This document shows, one piece after another, positions 37,423 through 44,960 of a stretch of 64,000 nt of DNA (position 1 is its first letter; each line of letters starts with the position of its first letter). Made by a program: the position numbers and the translations under genes. Origin of the DNA: Halobellus rarus (GTDB lineage: Archaea; Halobacteriota; Halobacteria; Halobacteriales; Haloferacaceae); NCBI RefSeq assembly GCF_024494595.1, contig NZ_JANHDI010000009.1:1-64000 (forward strand). Direction: 5' to 3'. The notes below the pieces were generated by a model. The model ran no database searches. It was given only the letters and a program-made list of their open reading frames with translations, and was not told the origin of the DNA.

Positions 37423-37643
37423 GCTTAGCGCCTATATCCAGCTAAAACAGACTGGAAGAACTTCCATATAGCTGTCAAGAATGCGCCCCTGCGAAACCTA
37501 TCGGATAGCGTTTAGAAACTGGCGGAGAAACCGCGCTCAGGACGGCGCAGCCGCTCCCGAGAAGGAAAGCTCCGACGTTCCATCCCTTTTTGTCACAGAT
37601 CAACATAGGTGTCTTCTGTCAGGTCTGCCCCGTTTCGAAAGAT

Positions 37644-37662
37644 CCGTGATACCGTATCACGG
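37644..37662. promoter_or_regulatory. 19-base palindrome upstream of sco1
   Basis: CCGTGATAC-C-GTATCACGG is a perfect 9-1-9 dyad ending 67 bases before the sco1 start. It has the size and symmetry of a dimeric regulator's operator. The spacer 37436-37729 contains no gene that I recognise. Confidence 0.45.
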
Positions 37663-37729
37663 CATCACGCCCCGGCATTCGAGGAACGTACCAGACGGCC
37701 TTTCTTCGGACAGTCCGTGGTAGCATCTA

Positions 37730-38410
37730 ATGCGACGACGCACGTTTCTTGCGACGGCGGGCGGGGCCGGCCTCGCTGCGACCGCTGGCTGTCTCGGCGG
37801 GGTTTCCAGCGTTCTCGGCGGCGGTGGGAACACCGTCCTCGGGAAGCCGGACGATCAGACCGTCCGCAGTGCGAACCTCCCGTATCCGGCCTACGGCCAG
37901 AAACTCCCCGACGTTACCCTCCCGGCGGCCACCACCGATCACAGCGTCTCGGTCGGCGGCCTCGACACCGCCGTCGTGATGACGTTCTTCTACAGCCACT
38001 GCAACACGGTCTGTCCGTTCCTCATCTCCTCGATGCGGAAAGTCCAGACGAACGCCATCGAAGCCGGCTACGGCGACGACGTCACGTTCCTCCCCGTCAC
38101 CTTCGATCCGAAGCGCGATGACGCGGCGCGGCTCGAAGAGTACGCCGAGATGATGAACGTCGACCTCGACGCCGGCAACTGGCACTTCCTCCGCCCCGAC
38201 GATCACGACCACGCCAAGGAGGTTGTCCAGGAAACCTACGGCGTCACCTTCGAGAAGACGAGCGAGACGGAGAGCAGTAAGTATATGTACAACCACCTCG
38301 GCCTCCTGCTCTTGGCGAACGCCAACGGCTACGTCGAACGGGCCTACACCGGCAACGACCCGGTGGGCGACCGCGTGTGGTCGGATCTGGAGACCGTCCT
38401 GCAAGCGTGA
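37730..38410 (+). CDS. SCO1/SenC-family copper-binding lipoprotein
   Basis: This 226-residue thioredoxin-fold protein has a Tat-type lipoprotein signal (MRRRTFLATAGGAGLAATAG followed by C). The copper-binding CxxxC is in YSHCNTVCPFL, and the distal His is in MYNHLGLLLLANANG. SCO proteins deliver copper to or reduce the CuA site of cytochrome oxidase and related CuA enzymes. The gene overlaps the SafE-like membrane gene by four bases. Nitrous oxide reductase also has a CuA site, so it may serve the nos system encoded at 28-32 kb. Confidence 0.9.
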   Translation: MRRRTFLATAGGAGLAATAGCLGGVSSVLGGGGNTVLGKPDDQTVRSANLPYPAYGQKLPDVTLPAATTDHSVSVGGLDTAVVMTFFYSHCNTVCPFLISSMRKVQTNAIEAGYGDDVTFLPVTFDPKRDDAARLEEYAEMMNVDLDAGNWHFLRPDDHDHAKEVVQETYGVTFEKTSETESSKYMYNHLGLLLLANANGYVERAYTGNDPVGDRVWSDLETVLQA

Positions 38411-39267
38411 TCGTCGACGCGCTCCTGCAGACCGGGGGCACGTGCGTCGCCCCGGGGGGTCAACCGCCGACGACGCGTACGGTCGAACTCGGTCTGTTCG
38501 TTCTCGTCGGCCTGTTCGGCACCGGCCACTGTCTCGGGATGTGCGGACCGCTCGTGTCGATGTACGCCGAACGGATGGACGACGGGGGACGCACTGGCGG
38601 CGCTGGGGAACCCACCCGCGGCCGCGACGACGACTTCCTCTCGCTGTACGCGGTCCGTCAGCACCTGCTGTTCAACGCGGGGCGCGTCACGATCTACACG
38701 ATCCTGGGCGCGGCGTTCGGACTGCTCGGGAGTCTACTGTTCGCGTCGGCCGCGACGACGGTGCCCTTCGGGGACGAAATCCGTGCGGTCGCTGGCGTCG
38801 CTGTCGGGCTCACCATCGTCGCCGCGGGGGTCGGCTACCTCACCGGGAGTGGTACGGCGATCGTCGATCACCTCCCGCTCCTCGACCGACTGTTTCGACG
38901 GATTCACGCGTTCTTGTCCCCCCGCATCGACCGGTGGGTCGGCTCCGAACGCATCTTCGCGTTGGGATTCGTCCACGGCTTTCTCCCGTGTCCGCTGCTG
39001 TACCCGGCGTTCCTCTATTCGTTCAGCCAGGCCGACCCCGCCTTCGGCGCGGTTTCGCTCGCTGCACTCGGTCTCGGAACGTTCCCCGCGCTGTTCCTCT
39101 ACGGGACGCTGTTCCAGTCCATCGGCTCGCGTCGCCGACGCCTCGTCCACCGACTCTTGGGAGTCGTCTTCCTGCTCCTGGGCGCACACACGTTCTTCGC
39201 GGGATTACGTCTGTTCGGCGTCGCAGTCCCGCACCTGTTCAGTTTGCCGCACTATCAACCGTTGTAG
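38407..39267 (+). CDS. SafE/UreH-like (DsbD_2) membrane protein, metal or redox transport
   Basis: This membrane protein of about 286 residues most likely starts at the GTG at 38407, overlapping the sco1 stop. It has about six helices and the family motifs GTGHCLGMCGPLVSMYAE near the N-terminus and FVHGFLPCPLLYPAF in the middle, with conserved His and Cys in the membrane. The family (sulfite exporter TauE/SafE, UreH-like) is linked to copper delivery for oxidases and to thiol transport. Coupled translation with SCO1 argues for copper-site assembly here. Confidence 0.8.
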   Translation: MIVDALLQTGGTCVAPGGQPPTTRTVELGLFVLVGLFGTGHCLGMCGPLVSMYAERMDDGGRTGGAGEPTRGRDDDFLSLYAVRQHLLFNAGRVTIYTILGAAFGLLGSLLFASAATTVPFGDEIRAVAGVAVGLTIVAAGVGYLTGSGTAIVDHLPLLDRLFRRIHAFLSPRIDRWVGSERIFALGFVHGFLPCPLLYPAFLYSFSQADPAFGAVSLAALGLGTFPALFLYGTLFQSIGSRRRRLVHRLLGVVFLLLGAHTFFAGLRLFGVAVPHLFSLPHYQPL

Positions 39268-39309
39268 CGGGTCGCGATCGCTCGCAGAGAAGTAACCGCC
39301 GCGCCGTGT

Positions 39310-39822
39310 TCACTCCCCGAAGATGTCGTCGAGGAGGACGACGAACCGATCGACCAGCCGATCGGGGAGCGACGGCTCGATCGCGACGAGCAGGTCCGCC
39401 GTCGCTTCGGGATCGACGACCGAGAGTGTCACGCGGTTGTTTCGGCCGTACTCCTTCGCGACGATTTCCTGCTCGGTGAGATGGTCGACGTGGTGTTCGA
39501 GCGTCGCCCTCGCGACGCCGACGGTTTCAGCTACCGCGTCGGGATGGGACGGCCCGCGTTCCAGCAGCGTGACGAGGATCTCCCGCGCCGTTTCGCGCCG
39601 GAGCAGCGCGAGCGCACTCTGTTCCCATTCGTCGTACGTCGGCGGGTAGTAGTGCGTCCGGCCGTACAGTTGCTTCTGCACGAGCGTATCTCGTTTCAGC
39701 AATTTCCGGACGTGATACTGGACCTGTCCCGCTGCGAGGTCGAGTTCACGGCTGAGTTCGCTGAAGTGGGTCCCCGGATGATCCGTAACGTAGCGTTCGA
39801 TTCGCTGGCGTTGGTGTTGCAT
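39310..39822 (-). CDS. Two-winged-helix transcriptional regulator
   Basis: This 170-residue cytosolic regulator has two winged-helix domains. The first (residues 5-70) reads ERYVTDHPGTHFSELSRELD and LAAGQVQYHVRKLLKRDTLV. The second (about 75-140) reads ETAREILVTLLERGPSHPDA and VARATLEHHVDHLTEQEIV. This double-HTH layout is common in haloarchaea and often lacks a ligand domain. It is convergent with the sco1-safE pair, and the palindrome at 37644 might be its site, which is only a suggestion. Confidence 0.8.
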   Translation of the reverse strand: MQHQRQRIERYVTDHPGTHFSELSRELDLAAGQVQYHVRKLLKRDTLVQKQLYGRTHYYPPTYDEWEQSALALLRRETAREILVTLLERGPSHPDAVAETVGVARATLEHHVDHLTEQEIVAKEYGRNNRVTLSVVDPEATADLLVAIEPSLPDRLVDRFVVLLDDIFGE

Positions 39823-39939
39823 GGGTAGTGAGTCGAGATGGCTGTCAGCGGATACCGGTTACTGGACATCGAAGCTACCGAATCGACGTACAAAACGCAG
39901 TCGCCGAATCTCACTCTCTGGGATTCGTCGGGCTCGCCC

Positions 39940-40278
39940 TCACCGCGTATTGTAGACGGCGTACAGCACGAGCGCGGAGACGAGAAAGTCGAGCGCGTGG
40001 CCGAGTAGGTGATGGATCGTCATCGGTACCAATCCGTACACTGTCGCGAGACCGATTCCCGTTCGTACGACGAGCGCACCGAGCGCCAGCGTGATTAACA
40101 GGTAGTGAAACTCTCGGCGGCGCGCGTAGGCGGCGACGCCCAGGGCGAACACCACGGCTGTGCCGATTCCGGCCAGGAGAATGCCCGCGAAGAGGAAGAC
40201 AGCGTACTGCCGGTCGACCCACTCTGCCGGCACGAGCGCGAGTGTCCGAATCGCCGACTCGGAAACGTCCAGGACCAC
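39940..40278 (-). CDS. Haloarchaeal four-helix membrane protein (unknown function)
   Basis: This 112-residue protein probably starts at GTG (40278). It has three to four hydrophobic segments: FLFAGILLAGIGTAVVFALG, YLLITLALGALVVRTGIGLA and HALDFLVSALVLYAVYNTR. Conserved-looking His residues (MTIHHLLGHALDF) could bind a metal or heme. Its place next to the regulator and copper genes and its length match small membrane proteins found beside copper/nos regulators in haloarchaea. The function is unknown. Confidence 0.6.
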   Translation of the reverse strand: MVLDVSESAIRTLALVPAEWVDRQYAVFLFAGILLAGIGTAVVFALGVAAYARRREFHYLLITLALGALVVRTGIGLATVYGLVPMTIHHLLGHALDFLVSALVLYAVYNTR

Positions 40279-40523
40279 GTTACAGAGTACAGAAAGCTCG
40301 GTCTAAACCGTTCTGGTTGAATCGGCGAGGCTACGGCCCGTGGTACGCTTCGCTTATACGCCCGACTCGATAGCGCCGTGACCGGTTCCATCGGCGACCG
40401 GTAGTGCCGTTTTCCGGTATCCTCCTTGGTACGCACTCCGCTCCAGTTAACGATGCCATTCCACGAGGCACGTCCCCTTCTGGGAGGCCCTGTGGGACCG
40501 TCTGAAGCCACAGGTACACACAT

Positions 40524-40930
40524 ATGGCTCACTCAAACAGCAACTCACTCGCGACTGGAATACACAGAAAACGTCGCTATTACGACTTTTTCGGCGGCCT
40601 GCCGGTAGCCGTCGGCGCGACGGTGGGCCTACATCGACCCAGTACCGCCAGATGTACGGCCAGTTCCTGACGACTCGCCGTCCCGTGACCCTGACCTCGT
40701 CATCGAAGAAGCATCGGGGGAGATCGACTCCGAGGCCGTCCTCGACGATCCGACGGATCACTACGGGTGGACCGGCGAGGGGTTCCGCGTCTACAACCGC
40801 GGTGACACCCGGGTTCGAGCCGTTCTACTCGATCTATCCGGTGGAGTTCGAGATCCGCCGGCGACGCCCGCCTCGCGATCGGTATCCTCCGAACAGCGGC
40901 CAGCAAGGCCGACCGCGCCAATAACTAAAT
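40524..40930 (+). pseudogene. Degraded unidentified coding region
   Basis: Pieces of protein-like sequence lie in several plus frames. From 40524 one frame starts MAHSNSNSLATG and contains RRYYDFFGGLPVAVGATVGL. At about 40640-40810 another frame gives DPDLVIEEASGEIDSEAVLD and YGWTGEGFRVYNRGDT. The next frame continues PGFEPFYSIYPVEFEIRR. The pieces join in order with frameshifts, as expected of a decaying gene. I do not recognise the family. The rest of 40279-41050 is non-coding as far as I can see. Confidence 0.35.
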
Positions 40931-41050
40931 CGAGAGTGTTTGTGCATTCCTGTGTGTGTGCCAAACGCCGGCTTGCAGATTAGTCCGAGCGCAACATCGA
41001 CCGCCAGGATCGGCGATACGGATTAACTCCTCGAGAATCTATTGGTAGTG

Positions 41051-41428
41051 ATGACACAACGATCCGTGCTAGTTCGTGCGCTGTGGTTCGTGTTCGTCGG
41101 CTGGTGGGTCACACCGATCGTCGTGAACACTGCGTGGCTACTCAACGTCACAGTTGTCCTGCTCCCGATCGGTATCAAGCTAATCAATCTCGTGCCGACG
41201 GTGCTCACTCTCGCGGAGCCGCGGTCCCTTTCGGAGCCTGAGTCGGCGCGAGGGCAGCGCTCACTCGCCGTCCGGGCGATTTACTTCGTCCTCGCCGGGT
41301 GGTGGCTCAGCCTGCTGTGGGCGAACGTGGCGTCGTTCCTCGCAATCACGGTCGTGGGACTCCCGGTCGCGATCTGGATGCTCAATCGGCTGCCATACGT
41401 CACGTCGCTGTACCGGTTTCACGGCTGA
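41051..41428 (+). CDS. YccF-domain membrane protein
   Basis: This 125-residue protein starts at the ATG at 41051 and consists of two YccF-type repeats, each a hydrophobic pair: LWFVFVGWWVTPIVVNTAWL and VVLLPIGIKLINLVP, then IYFVLAGWWLSLLWANVASF and VVGLPVAIWMLNRLP. The duplicated FVGWW/LAGWW and LPIG/LPVA motifs are the family signature. YccF proteins are small inner-membrane proteins of unknown function. No operon partner is close. Confidence 0.8.
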   Translation: MTQRSVLVRALWFVFVGWWVTPIVVNTAWLLNVTVVLLPIGIKLINLVPTVLTLAEPRSLSEPESARGQRSLAVRAIYFVLAGWWLSLLWANVASFLAITVVGLPVAIWMLNRLPYVTSLYRFHG

Positions 41429-41459
41429 TCCGGAAATCCCTGATCGGTCGAATCCTGAT

Positions 41460-41666
41460 TCAGACGGCCTGTTCTTCGAGCGTGTCGCGGTGGTTCCTGA
41501 CGGTCGCCGTCGACATATTGGTCACCTCGGTGATATCAGTCTGGGTCAGCCAGCGACCCGCCTCCCGCCCGGCCTCGTAGAGGAAGGCCGCGGCGAAACC
41601 AGCGGGATGAATACGAACACGCAGGCCGAACTGTATGCCGTGTGAACGCGGATCAGCGACTGACAT
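41460..41666 (-). pseudogene. C-terminal fragment of transcription factor B (TFB)
   Basis: The 68-residue frame RIHPAGFAAAFLYEAGREAG to RWLTQTDITEVTNMSTATVR and NHRDTLEEQ matches the end of the second cyclin repeat of archaeal TFB, including its helix-turn-helix. A complete TFB is about 300 residues with an N-terminal zinc ribbon, and neither that nor the first repeat is present. The first 15 residues after its ATG are not TFB-like. Haloarchaea carry several TFB paralogues, and this is probably what is left of one. It lies just downstream of the Bat-like regulator gene on the same strand. Confidence 0.65.
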
Positions 41667-41740
41667 CGTTTCTCACTTGACAGTGATGATCCACAACAGC
41701 AGACCGTCGAGTATGAACCAGCGTAGCGACGCTCGCTCCA

Positions 41741-43636
41741 CTAAGTGGCTACTGTTCCGTCGAACAGTGCCTCGAAGAGTTTCTTTTCCGCCGCCCGAAG
41801 GTGCTGGGTAAACGTCGTCTGTGAGATATCCATCATCGACGCGACTTCCTCTCCGCTGTGCTCACGGGGCCAATCGAAGAACCCTGCAAAATGGGCGGTC
41901 CGCGCTGCCTCTCGTTGTCGCTCCGTCAACGCAGCTGTAAGCTGTTTTCGGAAGGCGGCTTCAGTCTGTACCTCCCGCTCGTGCTCTCGCTGTGCGATCA
42001 GCGTCAACCCATCGTAGGCCGTCCGAAGCGCGTTGACGACACTTCGAATATCGTTCGAACTAGCAACCTGTGCGACCAGCTGTCCAGTGGTTCCAGTAAT
42101 CGAAAACGACTCGATGCTCACTCCGTACTGCGCTAACGTCGTGACAATCGACGGTTCGTCGACCGATAGCCGGTAAAGCGCCCTGTCATCGTACGTGTGA
42201 ACGTGCTGTACGGTACCGATAGACTCGGTGTCGGCCGCGTACTCGGTGACGACATCTGGCTCAGGCTCGGTGACGGTAACGTACTGGATTTGATTCTCGT
42301 TACCGTCATCGACGACGTCCGCTACCGTGACCGTACAATCGAGCTGTGCTGCCATCTTTGCTAGCGGCTCGTCGACTTCTGTCAACCGGAACTCCAATTC
42401 GGTTACGCTGTCGGAGATGAGTGTTTGCTTGCTCTCGACAGCGCTGATGGCGTCTGCGATCGTTTGACCGAGTTCGATGAACACATCCTGTTCGATTAGG
42501 TCGAACGCGTGCGGGTCGCTAGTGACTACGCCGAGGACGCCATACTCCGCATCGTGGTAGGTGAGCGGAACTACGACGCACCGTTTTTTCTCGACTGCCT
42601 CCAATTGATCGTCCTCAACGTCGGTGAACACTGGGCTCTGTTCCTCTAGTGCCTGTCCGACCGGTGTCGGATCTGCCTTACACATTTCTTCGACGTGGTT
42701 CTCGACCGACCCGATATCGCTGCCGGCCCAAGAGTTCGGGCTAACCGTGCCGTCGACAAGTCCTTGACTACCAATCCAGGCCACATCGAAGAGGTCCGAC
42801 GAAGCGAACTGCTCACAGACGGCGGCCTCGATTTCGTCTCGTGTCGAGGAGGCAACAAGCTCGCGGTTGATATCGCGAAGCACTTGATTAGTATTGTTCA
42901 GTACCGTTAATCGCTTGTTCTGGTCCTCGATGCGCATTTCGTGCTCCTTTCGTTCGGTGATATCGCGCTCGATCGCGACGTAGCGATTCACGTCTCCGTC
43001 CTCTGTGATCGGCGCGATCGTAGCGTCTATCCAGAGTAGTTCTCCTGATTTCCGGCGATTCGTCAGTTCACCTTCCCAGACTGACCCGGACGTGATTTGT
43101 CCCCAGAGGTCTGCATAAAAATCGTCGCCGTGTTTCCCGGATTGCCAGAGCCGAGGATTCTCTCCGATCACCTCGTCCCGCTTGTATCCAGTGACCGACT
43201 CGACAGCAGGGTTCGCGTACTCGATAGTCCCGTCGGAGTCGGTGATGAAAATGGCGTGCCCGGCGTGTTCGATTGCCTTCCGAAAGCTCTGGAGGCGCTC
43301 GTTTACCGTCCGAAGCTTCGCCTTGAGTTCGTCTTCCTCGGTCACGTATTCCGAGAGATAGTACACTGTCAGCAAGGCGAGCGCGCTCACGACGAGGCCG
43401 GGAAGCTCTTCGAGCCCGGTGCTCGCGGTCTGTGCGGTGAGAAGTTGGCGAAGCATCATAAAGGAGAACAGCAGCGTTAAAAAGCCGAACCGGCGGTCTC
43501 GGGTACGAGCGAGCAAAAGAATCGAATACCCGACGCCCAGCAGCCTGAGTCCGATCGAGAGAGCAATAACCCAGTTCATACCGTTCGCGGCTGCCCCCGA
43601 CAGTTGAAGGGCCCTTGGAGAGATAGCGTTCGCCAC
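41741..43636 (-). CDS. Bat/DmsR-like regulator: membrane-PAS-GAF-HTH_10
   Basis: This 631-residue regulator has three hydrophobic N-terminal segments (about residues 20-95), a PAS domain (about 110-235: GHAIFITDSDGTIEYANPA), a GAF domain (about 255-410: CEQFASSDLFDVAWIG, CVVVPLTYHDAEYGVLGVV), a Bat-associated region, and a C-terminal HTH_10 (LTERQREAARTAHFAGFFDW, VASMMDISQTTFTQHLRAAE). Such proteins include bacterio-opsin activator and DmsR, the activator of the haloarchaeal DMSO reductase operon. The gene is divergent from the molybdoenzyme operon across 214 bases, which makes it the likely regulator of that operon. The membrane helices are an addition to the usual soluble layout. Confidence 0.88.
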   Translation of the reverse strand: MANAISPRALQLSGAAANGMNWVIALSIGLRLLGVGYSILLLARTRDRRFGFLTLLFSFMMLRQLLTAQTASTGLEELPGLVVSALALLTVYYLSEYVTEEDELKAKLRTVNERLQSFRKAIEHAGHAIFITDSDGTIEYANPAVESVTGYKRDEVIGENPRLWQSGKHGDDFYADLWGQITSGSVWEGELTNRRKSGELLWIDATIAPITEDGDVNRYVAIERDITERKEHEMRIEDQNKRLTVLNNTNQVLRDINRELVASSTRDEIEAAVCEQFASSDLFDVAWIGSQGLVDGTVSPNSWAGSDIGSVENHVEEMCKADPTPVGQALEEQSPVFTDVEDDQLEAVEKKRCVVVPLTYHDAEYGVLGVVTSDPHAFDLIEQDVFIELGQTIADAISAVESKQTLISDSVTELEFRLTEVDEPLAKMAAQLDCTVTVADVVDDGNENQIQYVTVTEPEPDVVTEYAADTESIGTVQHVHTYDDRALYRLSVDEPSIVTTLAQYGVSIESFSITGTTGQLVAQVASSNDIRSVVNALRTAYDGLTLIAQREHEREVQTEAAFRKQLTAALTERQREAARTAHFAGFFDWPREHSGEEVASMMDISQTTFTQHLRAAEKKLFEALFDGTVAT

Positions 43637-43833
43637 CTACGACTCGACCAAGTCATAGTCGAACGTAACTGGTCGCTTTGAATAATCCCTGTGGTCGGTG
43701 CTTCGCCCGAGACGCGCCCCCGATTTGTCCCCAACCGACCCCGACCCAAACAGTATTGGTACCTGAATATGGGGTATCTCTCCGGTTTCGGGGCGGTTCA
43801 GAGTATATTGGTATCACCCTCTCCACGGGGGAC

Positions 43834-43849
43834 CACGTACGAATACGTG
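43834..43849. promoter_or_regulatory. Inverted repeat next to the molybdoenzyme operon start
   Basis: CACGTA-CGAA-TACGTG is a perfect 6-4-6 dyad ending one base before the ATG of the micro-ORF at 43851. A TATA-like GTATATTGG lies at 43803-43811, and a related TATTGGTACC occurs about 50 bases further upstream. A protein bound at the dyad would cover the transcription or translation start. Confidence 0.45.
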
Positions 43850-43850
43850 T

Positions 43851-43928
43851 ATGAACTCCAGAACTAACCGGCCGACGTGGGAGCAAGTGGTCGTCGACAA
43901 GACGATCGATGACGGGTGGTGGCGATGA
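43851..43928 (+). CDS. 25-residue leader micro-ORF of the molybdoenzyme operon
   Basis: An ATG-started frame encodes [20 protein letters not shown] followed by DGWWR and ends in TGA. Its stop overlaps the ATG at 43925 of the Fe-S subunit gene (ATGA). The same ATGA coupling is used by genuine neighbours in this operon. The Trp/Asp-rich peptide has no signal or membrane segment. It may be a real micro-protein, or a leader whose translation opens the next gene. No homologue is known to me. Confidence 0.45.
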   Translation: MNSRTNRPTWEQVVVDKTIDDGWWR

Positions 43929-44956
43929 GCACCACAGACGACAACACGCTTCCCGGTATTCCGAACGTCGGGAAAGCTGATCTCGACGCGATGGTTGAGA
44001 ACGAGCGACCCGATCCGCGAGAGGAGCTCGCAGACGTCGAGGCGGACACGGATCTCGGCATCGCGATGGCCGAGGACGCACAGCGCGTCGCTCGCGGTGA
44101 ACTCTCCGGCGACGAGTACTGGGAAAAGTACGACGAAGCCGCCGGTGCCGAGTTCGGCGAGGCGTATCAGGAGACACCGAACCCTGCAGTTGACGCCGGC
44201 GACCAGACTGTCTCGACGGAGACGGCCGAGTCGTTGAGCTGTGCCGTCGGGTCGATGGACACCGTTGCGACGGAGTCGGCGCAGGTTGAAGGAGAGGAGC
44301 CCGACGGTGGGATCGGCGCGGGCGACGAGAAGTGGGGGATGGTGATCGACCTCCAGAAATGCGTCGGCTGTGACTCGTGTACGGTCGCGTGTAAGTCCGA
44401 AAACCGGACGCCACCCGGCGTTTCGTACAACGTCGTGATGGAAGAAGAACACGGCGAGTTCCCGAACGTCACGCGGACGAACGTGCCTCGACCGTGTATG
44501 CAGTGCGATAACCCGCCTTGTGTACAGGTGTGTCCGGTCTCGGCGACGTACAAGATGGACGACGGCGTGGTCAACATCGACTACGACCGCTGTATCGGCT
44601 GTCGATACTGTATCATTGCTTGCCCGTACGGCGCACGCTACTTCGATTTCGGCGAGAATTACGACGACGAAGTCGACGAGGCGGGCGAAGTGACCAGTCC
44701 TGAGTACGGCGTCGACCGCGGACCACGCGAGGAGGGGAAATCGCCGATCGGCAACATCCGCAAGTGCAGTTTCTGCACCCACCGGTTAGAACGCGGTGAA
44801 GAGCCGGCGTGCGTCGAGACGTGCGTCGGCGACGCCCGGAATATGGGCGACCTCGAGAACCCGGACAGCGATGTCGCGCAGATGGCCAACTCGTCACGCG
44901 CGTTCCAACTGAAAGAAGACGAGGGGACTGACCCCAACGTCTACTACCTCAAATAG
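43925..44956 (+). CDS. Four-cluster 4Fe-4S subunit (DmsB/PsrB/TtrB-like)
   Basis: This protein of about 343 residues starts at the ATG at 43925. The first 130 residues are an acidic haloarchaeal extension ([20 protein letters not shown]) found before such ferredoxin subunits. The rest has the 16-cysteine pattern of four [4Fe-4S] clusters: [59 protein letters not shown] and [20 protein letters not shown]. It has no twin-arginine signal of its own and would be exported with the catalytic subunit. It passes electrons from the membrane subunit to the molybdenum site. Confidence 0.9.
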   Translation: MSTTDDNTLPGIPNVGKADLDAMVENERPDPREELADVEADTDLGIAMAEDAQRVARGELSGDEYWEKYDEAAGAEFGEAYQETPNPAVDAGDQTVSTETAESLSCAVGSMDTVATESAQVEGEEPDGGIGAGDEKWGMVIDLQKCVGCDSCTVACKSENRTPPGVSYNVVMEEEHGEFPNVTRTNVPRPCMQCDNPPCVQVCPVSATYKMDDGVVNIDYDRCIGCRYCIIACPYGARYFDFGENYDDEVDEAGEVTSPEYGVDRGPREEGKSPIGNIRKCSFCTHRLERGEEPACVETCVGDARNMGDLENPDSDVAQMANSSRAFQLKEDEGTDPNVYYLK

Positions 44957-44960
44957 ACCG

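Larger units (their letters stand above)
35595..37435 (-). mobile_element. IS200/IS605-type insertion sequence with tnpA and tnpB
   Basis: An apparently intact element: a Y1 transposase gene, an overlapping tnpB, and a hairpin at each end (37379-37422 at the tnpA side, 35613-35663 at the tnpB side). Both hairpins share the loop core GGAGCGA...GAGCG. On the element's own strand a common AGCCC-ACCCTCAA motif leads into each. Elements of this type move as single strands and leave no target duplication, so the exact ends (given here approximately) need the empty site. The hairpins differ in stem sequence. Confidence 0.8.

Noticed and set aside
37481-37723. 80-codon open frame before sco1
   Set aside because: It overlaps the palindrome and promoter region and its translation has no protein-like pattern.
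27865-43850. NarO-type CGAAC-N4-GTTCG sites upstream of nosL, sco1 and the molybdoenzyme operon
   Set aside because: No such palindrome was seen in the three upstream regions, so I do not claim nitrate-respiration type control.
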